64,000 bases of DNA from Chitinophagaceae bacterium (GCA_024508725.1 JANINS010000003.1:124001-188000), one strand, 5' to 3'; shown: positions 26,768 through 35,276, counted from the stretch's first letter. Numbers and translations are program-made. The notes: a model not told the origin generated them from the sequence alone.

Positions 26768-27931
26768 TTATCTTGGCAATACATAACTGCTCACATCTTC
26801 TGCAGTAATGGTTTTACCTGAAAGGATCACCAATCTTTCCACCACATTCCTCAATTCACGGATGTTACCGGTCCAGTTGTGTTGCTGAAGTGCTTCTACC
26901 GCTTTGACATCGATGGATTTTTTTGCCTGGCCATATTCATCAGCAATATCGGTAAGGAATTTATCTACCAGCAGCGGAATATCATCTCGTCTTTCGTTTA
27001 GTGATGGCACATGGATCAGTATCACACCTAAACGATGATAAAGATCCAGTCGGAAATTCTTTGCTTCCACTTCTTTCAAAAGATCTTTATTGGTAGCTGC
27101 TACTACTCTTACATCAACTGCGATCTCTTTATCGCCACCAACCCTTGTGATCTTTCCTTCCTGCAAAGCCCTGAGTACTTTTGCCTGTGCATCCAGGCTC
27201 ATATCGCCGATCTCGTCTAAGAAAAGTGTTCCGCCATTTGCCTGTTCAAACTTTCCGATCCTTTGTTTGATGGCTGAAGTAAAAGAACCTTTCTCATGAC
27301 CGAATAATTCACTTTCGATCAGTTCACTTGGAATGGCAGCACAATTCACCTCAACTATCGGATATTCCGCCCTGTTACTTTTATAATGCAGCCATCTTGC
27401 CACCAATTCTTTACCGCTACCATTTTCGCCTGTCACCAAAACTCTTGCATCGGTAGGAGCAACTTTATCGATCGTTTCCCTGATTTTTTTAATGCCTTCA
27501 CTCTGACCAACCATCTCTTCCACTTTCTTCACTTTCTTTTTGAGCACTTTAGTCTCTTTAGAAAGTTTATTGCGATCAGTAGCATTGCGAATGGTGATCA
27601 AAAGCCTGTTGAGATCGGGTGGTTTAGAAATATAATCGAATGCACCTTTCTTTACTGCTTCTACAGCAGTATCGATATTTCCATGACCGCTGATCATGAT
27701 GATCGGCAATTCAGGGTTCATCTCTGTAGCTTTTTCCAGGAATTCGATGCCGTCAACCTTTGGCATTTTGATGTCGCATAGCACTACATCAACATTACCA
27801 CTGATCTTTTTCAGCCCTTCTTCACCGTCACCGGCTTCGTCTACTTTATATCCTTCTACAGTTAAGATGTCTTTTAAAACGTTCCTGATCGCTCTTTCAT
27901 CATCTACGATCAAAATATTGGCACTCGGCAT
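26768..27931 (-). CDS. Sigma-54-type response regulator (REC-AAA+) lacking a DNA-binding domain
   Basis: A 387-residue NtrC-family regulator. The receiver domain (1-120) has phospho-acceptor Asp53 in LCDIKMP and Lys104. The AAA+ domain (about 138-380) has Walker A GENGSGKE (168-175) and Walker B LFLDEIGDM. The sigma-54 contact loop reads GSFTSA (215-220) instead of GAFTGA. The protein stops right after the AAA+ domain (ITAEDVSSYVLPR), so the usual Fis-type helix-turn-helix is absent. No sensor kinase is adjacent. It could act on sigma-54 promoters from solution; this is inference. Confidence 0.93.
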   Translation of the reverse strand: MPSANILIVDDERAIRNVLKDILTVEGYKVDEAGDGEEGLKKISGNVDVVLCDIKMPKVDGIEFLEKATEMNPELPIIMISGHGNIDTAVEAVKKGAFDYISKPPDLNRLLITIRNATDRNKLSKETKVLKKKVKKVEEMVGQSEGIKKIRETIDKVAPTDARVLVTGENGSGKELVARWLHYKSNRAEYPIVEVNCAAIPSELIESELFGHEKGSFTSAIKQRIGKFEQANGGTLFLDEIGDMSLDAQAKVLRALQEGKITRVGGDKEIAVDVRVVAATNKDLLKEVEAKNFRLDLYHRLGVILIHVPSLNERRDDIPLLVDKFLTDIADEYGQAKKSIDVKAVEALQQHNWTGNIRELRNVVERLVILSGKTITAEDVSSYVLPR

Positions 27932-28015
27932 AAGCTAAGATTTGGCAGCGAATATAAGTTGAAGAAAATTTATGATGTGTATTTACTGCAAGCTTCACGC
28001 CACAGTCGGTTGATT

Positions 28016-28477
28016 TTAGTTCAATAAAGCTTGTAACCTCGTGAGAAAATCTATTTGAGCGGGATGCATCTTTACCTCTGCTTTTGGTATAGTGAACCAT
28101 TCTGCTTTATCTACTTCAGGAAAAGATTGCATCTTTCCGCTTTTGGGTGGCCATTCTATTTCGAAATTATTTGAACTGATAAAACACTCTTCCAAATCGG
28201 CTTCAACAGCCCAGGCTGTGATGATCTTTCCACTTTTCAACTTAACATCGCCTAATTCTAAAAATGCATTCGATTGAATAACGTTACCCGTTTCTTCAGT
28301 GAATTCTTTTTGTGCGATTGCTAAGGCATTTTCGTGCTCATCATATTCTCCTTTCGGAATACTCCACACACCGGCATCTTTCTTCAAATAAAAAGGTCCA
28401 CCTGGATGTACCAATAACACCTGGAGTTCCTGCTGATGCATTCGATAAGCCAATATTCCTGCACTGCGTTTAGCCAT
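28016..28477 (-). CDS. NUDIX hydrolase
   Basis: A 153-residue Nudix protein. The Nudix box is GEYDEHENALAIAQKEFTEE followed by TG (about residues 43-64), with Lys in place of the usual Arg before the EFTEE helix. The N-terminus (KRSAGILAYRM) and PKGEYDEHE pattern resemble the group acting on diadenosine polyphosphates or nucleoside diphosphate derivatives; the substrate cannot be fixed from sequence alone. Confidence 0.92.
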   Translation of the reverse strand: MAKRSAGILAYRMHQQELQVLLVHPGGPFYLKKDAGVWSIPKGEYDEHENALAIAQKEFTEETGNVIQSNAFLELGDVKLKSGKIITAWAVEADLEECFISSNNFEIEWPPKSGKMQSFPEVDKAEWFTIPKAEVKMHPAQIDFLTRLQALLN

Positions 28478-28584
28478 GCAGCAATTTACTATTGTTTGCT
28501 TCGATTTGTGATCTTAATAATGCTGCTTACATCTTCTTAACAAACCATCTTCCTTTAAGAAAGCTTTAGCTTCCTAATGCTTTA

Positions 28585-28601
28585 ATGGTGTAATGCTTGT
28601 T
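28585..28601 (+). promoter_or_regulatory. Weak sigma-54-like motif
   Basis: ATGGTGTAATGCTTGTT has GG and TTGT at the right spacing but a poor -24 box. The GG is 36 nt from the start codon at 28624, matching the spacing of stronger sites in this window. Confidence 0.3.
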
Positions 28602-28623
28602 TTGGAATAGTAAAACGTAGATT

Positions 28624-28836
28624 ATGTATACAGACAAAATAATAGGCGACAGAAGTCATAATGATCACAACAATTCATCTAAAAAAGAAATAGAACAAGT
28701 GCAGAGAGATAACAGAGATAAACTTAAGTCTGGTGAGCCATTGGCCATCAGCGGTACAGGAAGTAATTACCTGGAGAGTGACCTGATTTCAGCTCCTGAT
28801 AGCCTGGTAGAAAAGCTCAGGCACAAAAAGAAATAA
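28624..28836 (+). CDS. Small hydrophilic hypothetical protein
   Basis: A 70-residue, highly charged protein (many Lys, Asp, Glu, Asn, Ser) with no signal peptide or membrane segment. It resembles small stress-induced hydrophilic proteins in composition only. It converges on the 28893-29201 gene with a terminator between, and may be driven by the weak sigma-54-like motif at 28585. Confidence 0.6.
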   Translation: MYTDKIIGDRSHNDHNNSSKKEIEQVQRDNRDKLKSGEPLAISGTGSNYLESDLISAPDSLVEKLRHKKK

Positions 28837-28850
28837 ACTATGAAAACAAA

Positions 28851-28873
28851 AAGCCACGCCTAAAGCGTGGCTT
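28851..28873. terminator. Bidirectional terminator / REP-like hairpin
   Basis: A 9-bp perfect stem AAGCCACGC/GCGTGGCTT with loop CTAAA, between convergent genes. Its sequence closely matches a 21-bp insert found inside a repeat at 61067-61087 (CACG-yCTwwAG-CGTGGCT). Confidence 0.8.
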
Positions 28874-28892
28874 AATTTATTATTGAATGTCG

Positions 28893-29201
28893 TTACAGAT
28901 CATCATCTACTGTTGTAGTTCTTGTTACTCTGCCTGTTCCCATATCTTCACGAACAACAGTTGTTCTTCTGCTGCTACTTCCGCCACCGATCAAAGCAAA
29001 TAAGAGAATAATGAATACGATCACTCCTACAACCCAGATCCAGTTGTTAGCAAACCAGTTCCCGGTGTCTGCACTGATCTCCACTTTTGTAGTGCTGGTG
29101 CTTCCACTACCTGAAGATTCCTGTGCATAGGTCATCACCTGGATGAATGTTAGCATCAAGGTCAGATAAAAAAGCTTTAAAGATCCTGCTATTGATTTCA
29201 T
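28893..29201 (-). CDS. Hypothetical exported protein with one membrane helix
   Basis: A 102-residue protein with a signal sequence (cleavage after TYAQ), a Ser/Thr/Gly-rich linker, a membrane helix at about residues 50-70 (IWVVGVIVFIILLFALIGGG), and a short cytoplasmic Arg/Thr/Asp-rich tail. No domain is recognised. It follows the 29236-29433 gene by 34 bp and probably shares its sigma-54-like promoter. Confidence 0.65.
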   Translation of the reverse strand: MKSIAGSLKLFYLTLMLTFIQVMTYAQESSGSGSTSTTKVEISADTGNWFANNWIWVVGVIVFIILLFALIGGGSSSRRTTVVREDMGTGRVTRTTTVDDDL

Positions 29202-29235
29202 GTTTATTGGTTTTATAATTACGAATTAATGTTTG

Positions 29236-29433
29236 TTACGGCGTGTGTTTTCTGTCTTCCGTTGAGTTCACATCCATCTTATCTGCTTTGCCTTTATGCG
29301 TAGCATGCTCTACAGTAGGCTTATGCTGCACACTGGCATTATCGGCTGTTGTAGAAGTTGGCGAAGAGGGTTTGCTTTCACTACCTCTTGGTTCGTTTGT
29401 GCTTTGAAAGCGGTCGTCTTGTTTTGTATCCAT
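29236..29433 (-). CDS. Small hydrophilic hypothetical protein
   Basis: A 65-residue disordered-looking protein rich in Asp, Lys, Ser, Thr and His. The ATG at 29433 was chosen because the in-frame extension to 29493 runs through the best sigma-54-like promoter in the window (29457-29473) and a terminator. It is the first gene of a probable two-gene unit with the 28893-29201 membrane protein. Confidence 0.6.
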   Translation of the reverse strand: MDTKQDDRFQSTNEPRGSESKPSSPTSTTADNASVQHKPTVEHATHKGKADKMDVNSTEDRKHTP

Positions 29434-29456
29434 ACAAATACGTTTTAAAAAGCTGC

Positions 29457-29473
29457 TGCGAGTACTGTGCCAG
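29457..29473 (-). promoter_or_regulatory. Sigma-54-like -24/-12 promoter
   Basis: CTGGCACAGTACTCGCA on the minus strand matches 12 of the 14 defined positions of YTGGCACGRNNNTTGCW, with GG-N10-GC spacing. The GG is 37 nt from the start codon at 29433. It is the best match in the window. Confidence 0.7.
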
Positions 29474-29479
29474 TAAATA

Positions 29480-29513
29480 AAAAACGTGACCAAATGCTAT
29501 TGATCACGTTTTT
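29480..29513 (-). terminator. Intrinsic terminator after the 47-residue ORF
   Basis: A 10-bp stem AAAAACGTGA/TCACGTTTTT with a 14-nt loop, downstream of the small ORF at 29537-29680. It separates that gene from the next promoter. Confidence 0.7.
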
Positions 29514-29536
29514 GTGCGTAATAAATTACGCTACTA

Positions 29537-29680
29537 TTATTTTGATTTGCCTGGAACAGTAACCAAAGCTGATCTTTTTGATTTCCTGGTTCTGTACCCA
29601 ACTATTTTTAATTTAACAGGCAACTTAAGTTCCTGAATCAATCCAAAAGAAACTGCAATTAAGAATAAAGCCGTCAGCAT
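29537..29680 (-). CDS. 47-residue small membrane or exported peptide
   Basis: A short open frame: MLTALFLIAVSFGLIQELKL is followed by a strongly basic tail (YRTRKSKRSA) and ends PGKSK. One hydrophobic helix and a cationic C-terminus suggest an inner-membrane peptide. Support comes from a CTGGCACG promoter-like box upstream at 29734-29750 and a proper terminator downstream at 29480-29513. No homology is known to me. Confidence 0.5.
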   Translation of the reverse strand: MLTALFLIAVSFGLIQELKLPVKLKIVGYRTRKSKRSALVTVPGKSK

Positions 29681-29733
29681 AAGATTCGTTTTTAAAAATC
29701 GTCGAAATAATAAATGCCCTTGAATCTATGTAA

Positions 29734-29750
29734 CAGAAATCCCGTGCCAG
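29734..29750 (-). promoter_or_regulatory. Sigma-54-like motif, strong -24 element
   Basis: CTGGCACGGGATTTCTG on the minus strand has a perfect -24 element (YTGGCACGR); the -12 region is TTCT rather than TTGC. The GG is 67 nt from the small ORF start, longer than at other sites. Confidence 0.5.
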
Positions 29751-29810
29751 AAAATAAGTGCATTTGTTCGTATATCTGATGCAACAATTTTACAGATTAC
29801 ACAAAACAGA

Positions 29811-29830
29811 AAACCAGCCGAAGCTGGTTT
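29811..29830 (-). terminator. Intrinsic terminator
   Basis: An 8-bp stem AAACCAGC/GCTGGTTT with CGAA loop, followed by a short T-rich stretch on the minus strand, 21 nt after the 29852-30148 gene. Confidence 0.7.
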
Positions 29831-29851
29831 CACTGGTAAGATCTTATGCGA

Positions 29852-30148
29852 TTAATTGCCTTCGCTGGCTAAGAGTTCCATTTTTTCCTGCAACCATCTT
29901 TTTGCGGTAACCTGGCTTTGCTTGCCTAAAGGAAGTCTGTCGTGGATCAGTTTTTCTATCATCTCTCCATCCTCTTTAGAAGTGGCCCCGGTCTCTTTCA
30001 TTAAATGATTCACCATGTACAGCACCTCTTCGCCTTCGGTTGAGGTGAACAAATTCCGGTCAGGGTCACTTTTTAATTTAGAAGCATCTTCAGTAGTATT
30101 CCAGTCATAATCCTGGTAAACCATATCGGTTCTTGTATATAACATCAT
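29852..30148 (-). CDS. Hypothetical protein
   Basis: A 98-residue soluble, charged protein (MMLYTRTDMVYQDYDWN at the start) that appears largely helical, with EEVLYMVNHLMKETG and KRWLQEKMELLASEGN segments. No family is recognised. The paired ATGs at 30148/30145 were chosen because the upstream extension is unlike the rest of the protein and overlaps promoter-like sequence. It is followed by a terminator. Confidence 0.6.
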   Translation of the reverse strand: MMLYTRTDMVYQDYDWNTTEDASKLKSDPDRNLFTSTEGEEVLYMVNHLMKETGATSKEDGEMIEKLIHDRLPLGKQSQVTAKRWLQEKMELLASEGN

Positions 30149-30189
30149 AGGTGTGTCTGTTTGAAATCGGTGGATTGCTGATATAACAA

Positions 30190-30206
30190 TCCAAAAACCG
30201 CTCCAT
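30190..30206 (-). promoter_or_regulatory. Weak sigma-54-like motif
   Basis: ATGGAGCGGTTTTTGGA on the minus strand keeps GG-N10-G spacing and TTG, but its -24 element is degenerate. It lies 55 nt before the start at 30148. Confidence 0.25.
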
Positions 30207-30260
30207 ACAGCTGTTGTTGGACTATTTGGGGACAAGCTACGCCAATTCTACTCATCTTTC

Positions 30261-30281
30261 GTTGTGTCACTCACTTGTACG
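30261..30281 (+). repeat. Dispersed repeat copy (GTTGTG variant, single arm)
   Basis: GTTGTGTCACTCACTTGTAC plus G. It is the same variant as the left arms of the two full units at 7492 and 15937. The right arm is missing. Confidence 0.75.
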
Positions 30282-30331
30282 CTATGTAACACTCCTCAGC
30301 TTATTAATAAACTGCTGATTAAATTCCTCAA

Positions 30332-32731
30332 CTACAGATCAGCAGAAATGCCAAACACAAATCTTCCGTTCTGCTTATTGAAAGGACCATCCAAATGGTA
30401 AAAATATCCTCCATTCAGATTCATATACATCATGCCCATCACTTTCATACGAACTACCCTGTTCAGCATCATTCCTACTTCATGATATCCTTTGTCGGGT
30501 ACTCTGAAATTTACATTTTTATGTGCTTCCGGATTTTTCAAAGAACCATACAGCACATTATAGCCAAAACTGAGTGTAGGTGAACTGCTTAATCCTTTAG
30601 TGAGTTTTGCATTATAAAACTTGAAATCAAAATCATGCTTCCAGTAAAAGTTGATAAAACGGTCTGAGTAATAATCGTAGGGCAACATGGTTTGCATTCC
30701 ACCAAAAACATAGAACGACTGATCTTCTGTTCTAAATCCATTACCGGCAAATAATTTACTTATTGGCAAAGGCTTCTTACTAAATACACCTCCGGCCATC
30801 AGCAGGAATTGTTCATTACCTAAATGGTTGATATGCTTTTGCCATTTTACCGCAGCAACAGCATGTATGTATTGATTCTTATCTGTATTCACCTCACCAA
30901 ACCTCACTTTTCCATATATAATTGGATACTTAGAACCGTTGGAAAGATATTTTCCAAATATTGGCGACATTCTTTCTGCATAAGCATAGCGGAAACCAAG
31001 TGTAAGTTCTTTTGTTTCGAACTGCTTCCATGCTTTTCCGGAAACATCTAATGTATAATCGTATTGCGGTATGATCTGTTCATGATTTACTCCCAGAACG
31101 GTACTCAGGTAACCAAACTTTTTATACACTTCAAATGAATAGGATCTTATTTTATCAACTCTGCCAAGTAAAAATCTTCGCAGAAAGTTTCTATCCAATT
31201 CTTCGTTTATCTGCAATCTTCCTGGATCCTGCAGGTCACTTTGATAAGCCGCTCTGAACTTGAACTCACGATAACGATCAGCATATACTTCTGCAAAACC
31301 ACCATACTTCAGGTTTTTATCACCGGTACCATAACCAAACCAGCCACCTACAGAAAACTTTTCTGAAAACTTTTTACTTGTTCTTAATCCAAATCCCAAT
31401 CGGTGTTTCTCATAGTTATTATAACTATATATTCTTTGGAGATCAATGTCAAGCTTTCCTGCAGGGAAATAACCATCAGAAAGCCTGTCCATGTATAAAG
31501 TAATATTATCGAAATGATGTTTATTCCCAATGCTGTCTATGAATTCGTACGTTCTTTCTTCTTTTGCAGATAAGGAAGCAGGCCTGATCTCTTTCCATTC
31601 GGCATTTGAACGTTCATCTGCTTTCGGCTGTAATCTTGCCGTGTGAGCTTTATCGAATTTGAAACCCTGCTCTTTCTCAAAAGTTACAGAATCGATAGAT
31701 GAAGTACCCTTCATATAAAGTTCCTGTCCTGCAAAAATCCCTTTCCAGTTAATAAAATAATTGAGCTGATCAGGAAACCATTTTCCCTGTTCAAAAACAT
31801 ATTGTTGTTCGATGCCTACCAATCTTCTTAACGAGCTGTCATAATGTTGAGCGATCAAATGTGATATGGCAAACTGGTTAGAGCTGATGTATAACGTACC
31901 ACTTAAATTTTCTTTGTCTTTTTTAGGTTCATAACTGATCACCCATACCGTGTCTGTTCCCGTGAGAAGTTCATCCTGTATGCGGAAATCGAAACGCTGC
32001 CAATAACCACTGCTCAAAGGATTGTGATAGTCTTTGCCGTTGAATGTTAGAAAGTCGTTGTACGCATGAAAAGGAAGCACATCTGTGACCAGTGAAGTGA
32101 ACCATGCTTTCTTAAACCCGGAAACACGTGAAGCGATCACATCTTCCTGCAACTTTTGTGGTCTTTCCCAAGTTCGTTTACTGTAGGTTTCGGTGATGAA
32201 CATGTGTTGTTGTTTCATTCTTTCCCGCCACTCTGCAGCTTCAGCAGAAGTATCTAGTGTAGAAATTGAATCCGGACTTAAAATATCAACTGTTGTTTTG
32301 TAATAGATCTTACATTGATACCAGTTGTATTTCTCAGGATTGTTCTTATTCCTGTTACTGATCGCACCGCCTAATATCCGTTTCAATTTATTGGTCGAAC
32401 TACTTACTACTACATCATCCAGATTCCTGTCTGCCGGTAATAATTTTATTTGTAATACAACTGAAGTATCTGCATGTTCAACATTCACCTGCTCTTGCTG
32501 GTAGCCAAGATGGCTAACGATGATAAAAGAGAAACTTTTTGTTACTCTTAATCTGAATTTACCATTCAGATCTGCCATCAGCCCTTGTTTTGTATCTCCG
32601 ATCTTGATGGTGGCAAATGCCAATGGTTTTCCGGAAGTATCAGTTACTACTCCTTTAATCACCTGTGCTGATGAATCAATAACTATAAAACAAAAAATGA
32701 ATAATAGTAAAAGTGTTATAGGTTTTGGCAT
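30332..32731 (-). CDS. DUF5686 outer-membrane protein with carboxypeptidase-like regulatory domain
   Basis: A 799-residue protein. It has a signal peptide (to about residue 23), an N-terminal carboxypeptidase-regulatory-like beta domain (VIKGVVTDTSGKPLAFATIK, residues 24-110), and a long DUF5686 region ending in many amphipathic strands and FVFGISADL. This is a common Bacteroidota outer-membrane family with no proven function; the N-terminal domain is the one seen on TonB-dependent receptors. It stands alone between a repeat-bearing gap and the CBM48-like gene. Confidence 0.9.
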   Translation of the reverse strand: MPKPITLLLLFIFCFIVIDSSAQVIKGVVTDTSGKPLAFATIKIGDTKQGLMADLNGKFRLRVTKSFSFIIVSHLGYQQEQVNVEHADTSVVLQIKLLPADRNLDDVVVSSSTNKLKRILGGAISNRNKNNPEKYNWYQCKIYYKTTVDILSPDSISTLDTSAEAAEWRERMKQQHMFITETYSKRTWERPQKLQEDVIASRVSGFKKAWFTSLVTDVLPFHAYNDFLTFNGKDYHNPLSSGYWQRFDFRIQDELLTGTDTVWVISYEPKKDKENLSGTLYISSNQFAISHLIAQHYDSSLRRLVGIEQQYVFEQGKWFPDQLNYFINWKGIFAGQELYMKGTSSIDSVTFEKEQGFKFDKAHTARLQPKADERSNAEWKEIRPASLSAKEERTYEFIDSIGNKHHFDNITLYMDRLSDGYFPAGKLDIDLQRIYSYNNYEKHRLGFGLRTSKKFSEKFSVGGWFGYGTGDKNLKYGGFAEVYADRYREFKFRAAYQSDLQDPGRLQINEELDRNFLRRFLLGRVDKIRSYSFEVYKKFGYLSTVLGVNHEQIIPQYDYTLDVSGKAWKQFETKELTLGFRYAYAERMSPIFGKYLSNGSKYPIIYGKVRFGEVNTDKNQYIHAVAAVKWQKHINHLGNEQFLLMAGGVFSKKPLPISKLFAGNGFRTEDQSFYVFGGMQTMLPYDYYSDRFINFYWKHDFDFKFYNAKLTKGLSSSPTLSFGYNVLYGSLKNPEAHKNVNFRVPDKGYHEVGMMLNRVVRMKVMGMMYMNLNGGYFYHLDGPFNKQNGRFVFGISADL

Positions 32732-32838
32732 GATTCGAATATAACGTTCAGGATTTCTGGAAAATGTTAAGATAACGATAACTGCTGCTGTTCATTGGCA
32801 TATTTCCCGCCATTACCAGATCAAACTTCAATGAACCC

Positions 32839-34302
32839 TTAATTATTTTGTTGTCCAAACCAAACTACAGAGTTGCCGGTTCCATATTCATTTTGTTCCC
32901 ACAACTTATTTGCAGGATCTTTTATCCATTCACCATCTACAATAAACTTGTACCTGTGTTTTCCTGGTGTTAGATAAACTGATAATGTCCAATATTCACC
33001 ATCTCTTTGCATTGGCAAAGAATTCGGATTCCATCCATTAAAGTCACCTGCAAGATTCACTTTTTTAGCGTCGGCTGCTTTGATCTTGAATGTATAATTG
33101 GGATGAATGATCAGAAAGGAATTTCCATCATTTCCTTTCAATGGATTCGAAGGATCAGCTATCCATTTTTTATCAACGATGAACTTGTATTCATAATTAC
33201 CCGGAGCAATGGCATAAGTTAGTTCCCATCCCGTAGCAGTTTTGTGCATAGAGAGTTCATCATCTTTCCATGCATTGAAATTACCTGATAAAATCACCTC
33301 TTTCGCATCTGTAAAACCCTGCAATCTGAAAGTATGTGTTGCACCAAGCTGAAGCAATGAATTATATCCACCGGCTCCATCCGGAACTTGCTTCGGGTTC
33401 TTTGGATCAGCGTACCAATTTCCATCAGCGATGAACTTGTAAGTATGTGTTCCATCAGCCACATAAACAGGAATCTGCCAGCCACCGGCAATTCTTTCCA
33501 TTAGCAGGTCTTTTTGCTTCCAGTTATTAAAGCTTGCAGCTAAATAAACTTTCCTGTACTTACCAGAATGATCATCGAAAGAAAATGTTTTATTGGTTTT
33601 ATAATACACCGAGTTCACATTACCTCTTCCATCATTCTCTCTAAGATCATTATCCGGATCTATGATCCAGTTTCCATCAACAATAAACTTATACCAGTGC
33701 TTACCTGCACCGAGTTTTACTGCAACGATCCATCCGCTATCTGTTTTCTGCATCGGGAATGCACCGCTTTGCCAGTTAGTGAATGTTCCAGCAAGTCGAA
33801 CATCTCTTGCATTCTGTGCTTTTCTCAGGAAGAAAACAACAACCGAGTCTTCTACTCTAAATGGATATTTATTCTTGAACCTGTTTACGCCAAACCTAAC
33901 GTTAGTGTTTTGCAGAGGCAGCACTCCTCCTTTGAATATCTCTGAGAAAATAATCCGGTCTGACGGACTTGCCTGCACATCAAAACTGAACAGCGGTTTG
34001 CTTAACACCATCAGTTCGTTAGTATTTATTTCTACTGCCCAACCCATTTTTTGTAATGAGTCTGGCTTGTTTGTTTTGATGAAAGTCTTCAGATCAAGAT
34101 CAGCGAGATCAAACGTAGTAACAAAAGCATTCAGATCTTTCTCGTTGATATGTTTACTTAATTCGATGACCATTCTGCCGTCCCTGATAAAATACTTTTT
34201 AATAACAGGCTGGGCTTCTACATGAATTGATGACAGCAAAATGCATATCAACAGGCACAAGCCTTTGATGGAACGAGCTGGTATGTTACGCATCATTTCC
34301 AT
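32839..34302 (-). CDS. Secreted protein with four tandem glycogen-binding-like (AMPK/CBM48 type) domains
   Basis: A 487-residue protein with a signal peptide (to about residue 30), a unique ~120-residue domain, and four consecutive E-set domains at about 153-234, 238-318, 322-400 and 402-482. Each has an F-N-x-W core (TFTNW, SFNNW, NFNAW, DFNGW) and the later YKFI(V/A)D...W..DP block typical of AMPK-beta glycogen-binding/CBM48 folds. No catalytic domain is present. It starts 10 nt inside the end of the retropepsin gene, so the two are probably co-translated. Carbohydrate binding is predicted from the fold only. Confidence 0.88.
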   Translation of the reverse strand: MEMMRNIPARSIKGLCLLICILLSSIHVEAQPVIKKYFIRDGRMVIELSKHINEKDLNAFVTTFDLADLDLKTFIKTNKPDSLQKMGWAVEINTNELMVLSKPLFSFDVQASPSDRIIFSEIFKGGVLPLQNTNVRFGVNRFKNKYPFRVEDSVVVFFLRKAQNARDVRLAGTFTNWQSGAFPMQKTDSGWIVAVKLGAGKHWYKFIVDGNWIIDPDNDLRENDGRGNVNSVYYKTNKTFSFDDHSGKYRKVYLAASFNNWKQKDLLMERIAGGWQIPVYVADGTHTYKFIADGNWYADPKNPKQVPDGAGGYNSLLQLGATHTFRLQGFTDAKEVILSGNFNAWKDDELSMHKTATGWELTYAIAPGNYEYKFIVDKKWIADPSNPLKGNDGNSFLIIHPNYTFKIKAADAKKVNLAGDFNGWNPNSLPMQRDGEYWTLSVYLTPGKHRYKFIVDGEWIKDPANKLWEQNEYGTGNSVVWFGQQNN

Positions 34303-35276
34303 ATATACATTTTGCGTTGCACAAAGTTAAACCCTATTTTATGGAGCGACAGGAAATCAAATCCTAAAACGCCGTCAATACAACCATTATAAGAGAAACA
34401 TGTATTATCCAGATTGGTAATAAGAACGGGCAGGTTGGTAATAGATTCTGTTCCCACTTTCATTTCTGATAAACCTCCATATAAAGCATCTACTTGCCTG
34501 GTTCCGGAGCCGGTAAGCTTTACACGACGAGAAATTGTAACGAACTCCATCACCTTGTTTGGCAGTTTACTGTTTAGGATATTCGTTTCGGCAGCACAAT
34601 CGATGATCATCTTCAGCTTTTTACCATTTACTTCTGTTGTGGTAATGATCCTGTTATCCATTATATCTATTGGCACAGTAGTATAAGCACTATCATTTTT
34701 CAAGGAGGAATTTGTATAAGTAGCCTGCATCTTTTTAGTAATGTATTGCAGATGGATCAATCCATTTTCAAAATCAATGATCATCTCGCAATCTTTAAAG
34801 AACTCCAATCCTATCAAACCTAAAATTCTGATGTTTTTGCTGTTCTCGATATGACCCAGGTTAGCCATATCAGCATGTATATTATCGTAATTGAAAGTGC
34901 CGATATTGAATTCCTTTACAGTTGTTTTTAAAGCAGTAGCAGATGAACCCGTGATGCCTGTTTGTTCTGCATTGCTTTCAGTAGTTGTAGGATAATCACG
35001 AAAATATGTGAGGTTCAATACAAGACCAGGTGCACCAGTATCGAGTATAAAGTTACCTTCTGTTGTATCGGCTTTCGCTTTTATAACGATCAGGTTTCCT
35101 GCACGGGTAAATGGAATTGTGAAGCTGGGAGAATCGGTTCTGATGGAATATCCGAGATTAAAGTTCTGGAACTGCTCTGCACTAAACACACCTTTATCTT
35201 CCATCGGAGGATATGTAAGACCTCCTACCATAAATGGAAGAAACGCCATCAGTAATATGTACAGTGAGCGAGGCAT
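34293..35276 (-). CDS. Exported retropepsin-like aspartyl protease, second active-site motif altered
   Basis: A 327-residue protein with a signal sequence and two retropepsin-like lobes. The first lobe has the active-site motif FILDTGAPG (Asp79). The second has MIIDCAAETNIL (Asp226), where DTG/DSG has become DCA. The lobe-end Gly-Leu-Ile-Gly and GVLGFDFL flap-type segments are present. The PDZ domain common in such Bacteroidota proteases is absent. It is the upstream partner of the four-domain glycogen-binding-like gene. Confidence 0.85.
   Translation of the reverse strand: MPRSLYILLMAFLPFMVGGLTYPPMEDKGVFSAEQFQNFNLGYSIRTDSPSFTIPFTRAGNLIVIKAKADTTEGNFILDTGAPGLVLNLTYFRDYPTTTESNAEQTGITGSSATALKTTVKEFNIGTFNYDNIHADMANLGHIENSKNIRILGLIGLEFFKDCEMIIDFENGLIHLQYITKKMQATYTNSSLKNDSAYTTVPIDIMDNRIITTTEVNGKKLKMIIDCAAETNILNSKLPNKVMEFVTISRRVKLTGSGTRQVDALYGGLSEMKVGTESITNLPVLITNLDNTCFSYNGCIDGVLGFDFLSLHKIGFNFVQRKMYIWK

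Noticed and set aside
32795-32811. TTGGCATATTTCCCGCC, a good sigma-54-like match on the plus strand
   Set aside because: No plus-strand gene follows. It is kept as a reminder that such motifs occur by chance and that the regulon claim needs a genome-wide background test.
33662-34225. A 187-codon plus-strand open frame
   Set aside because: It lies opposite the four-domain secreted protein gene; composition is that of an antisense shadow.
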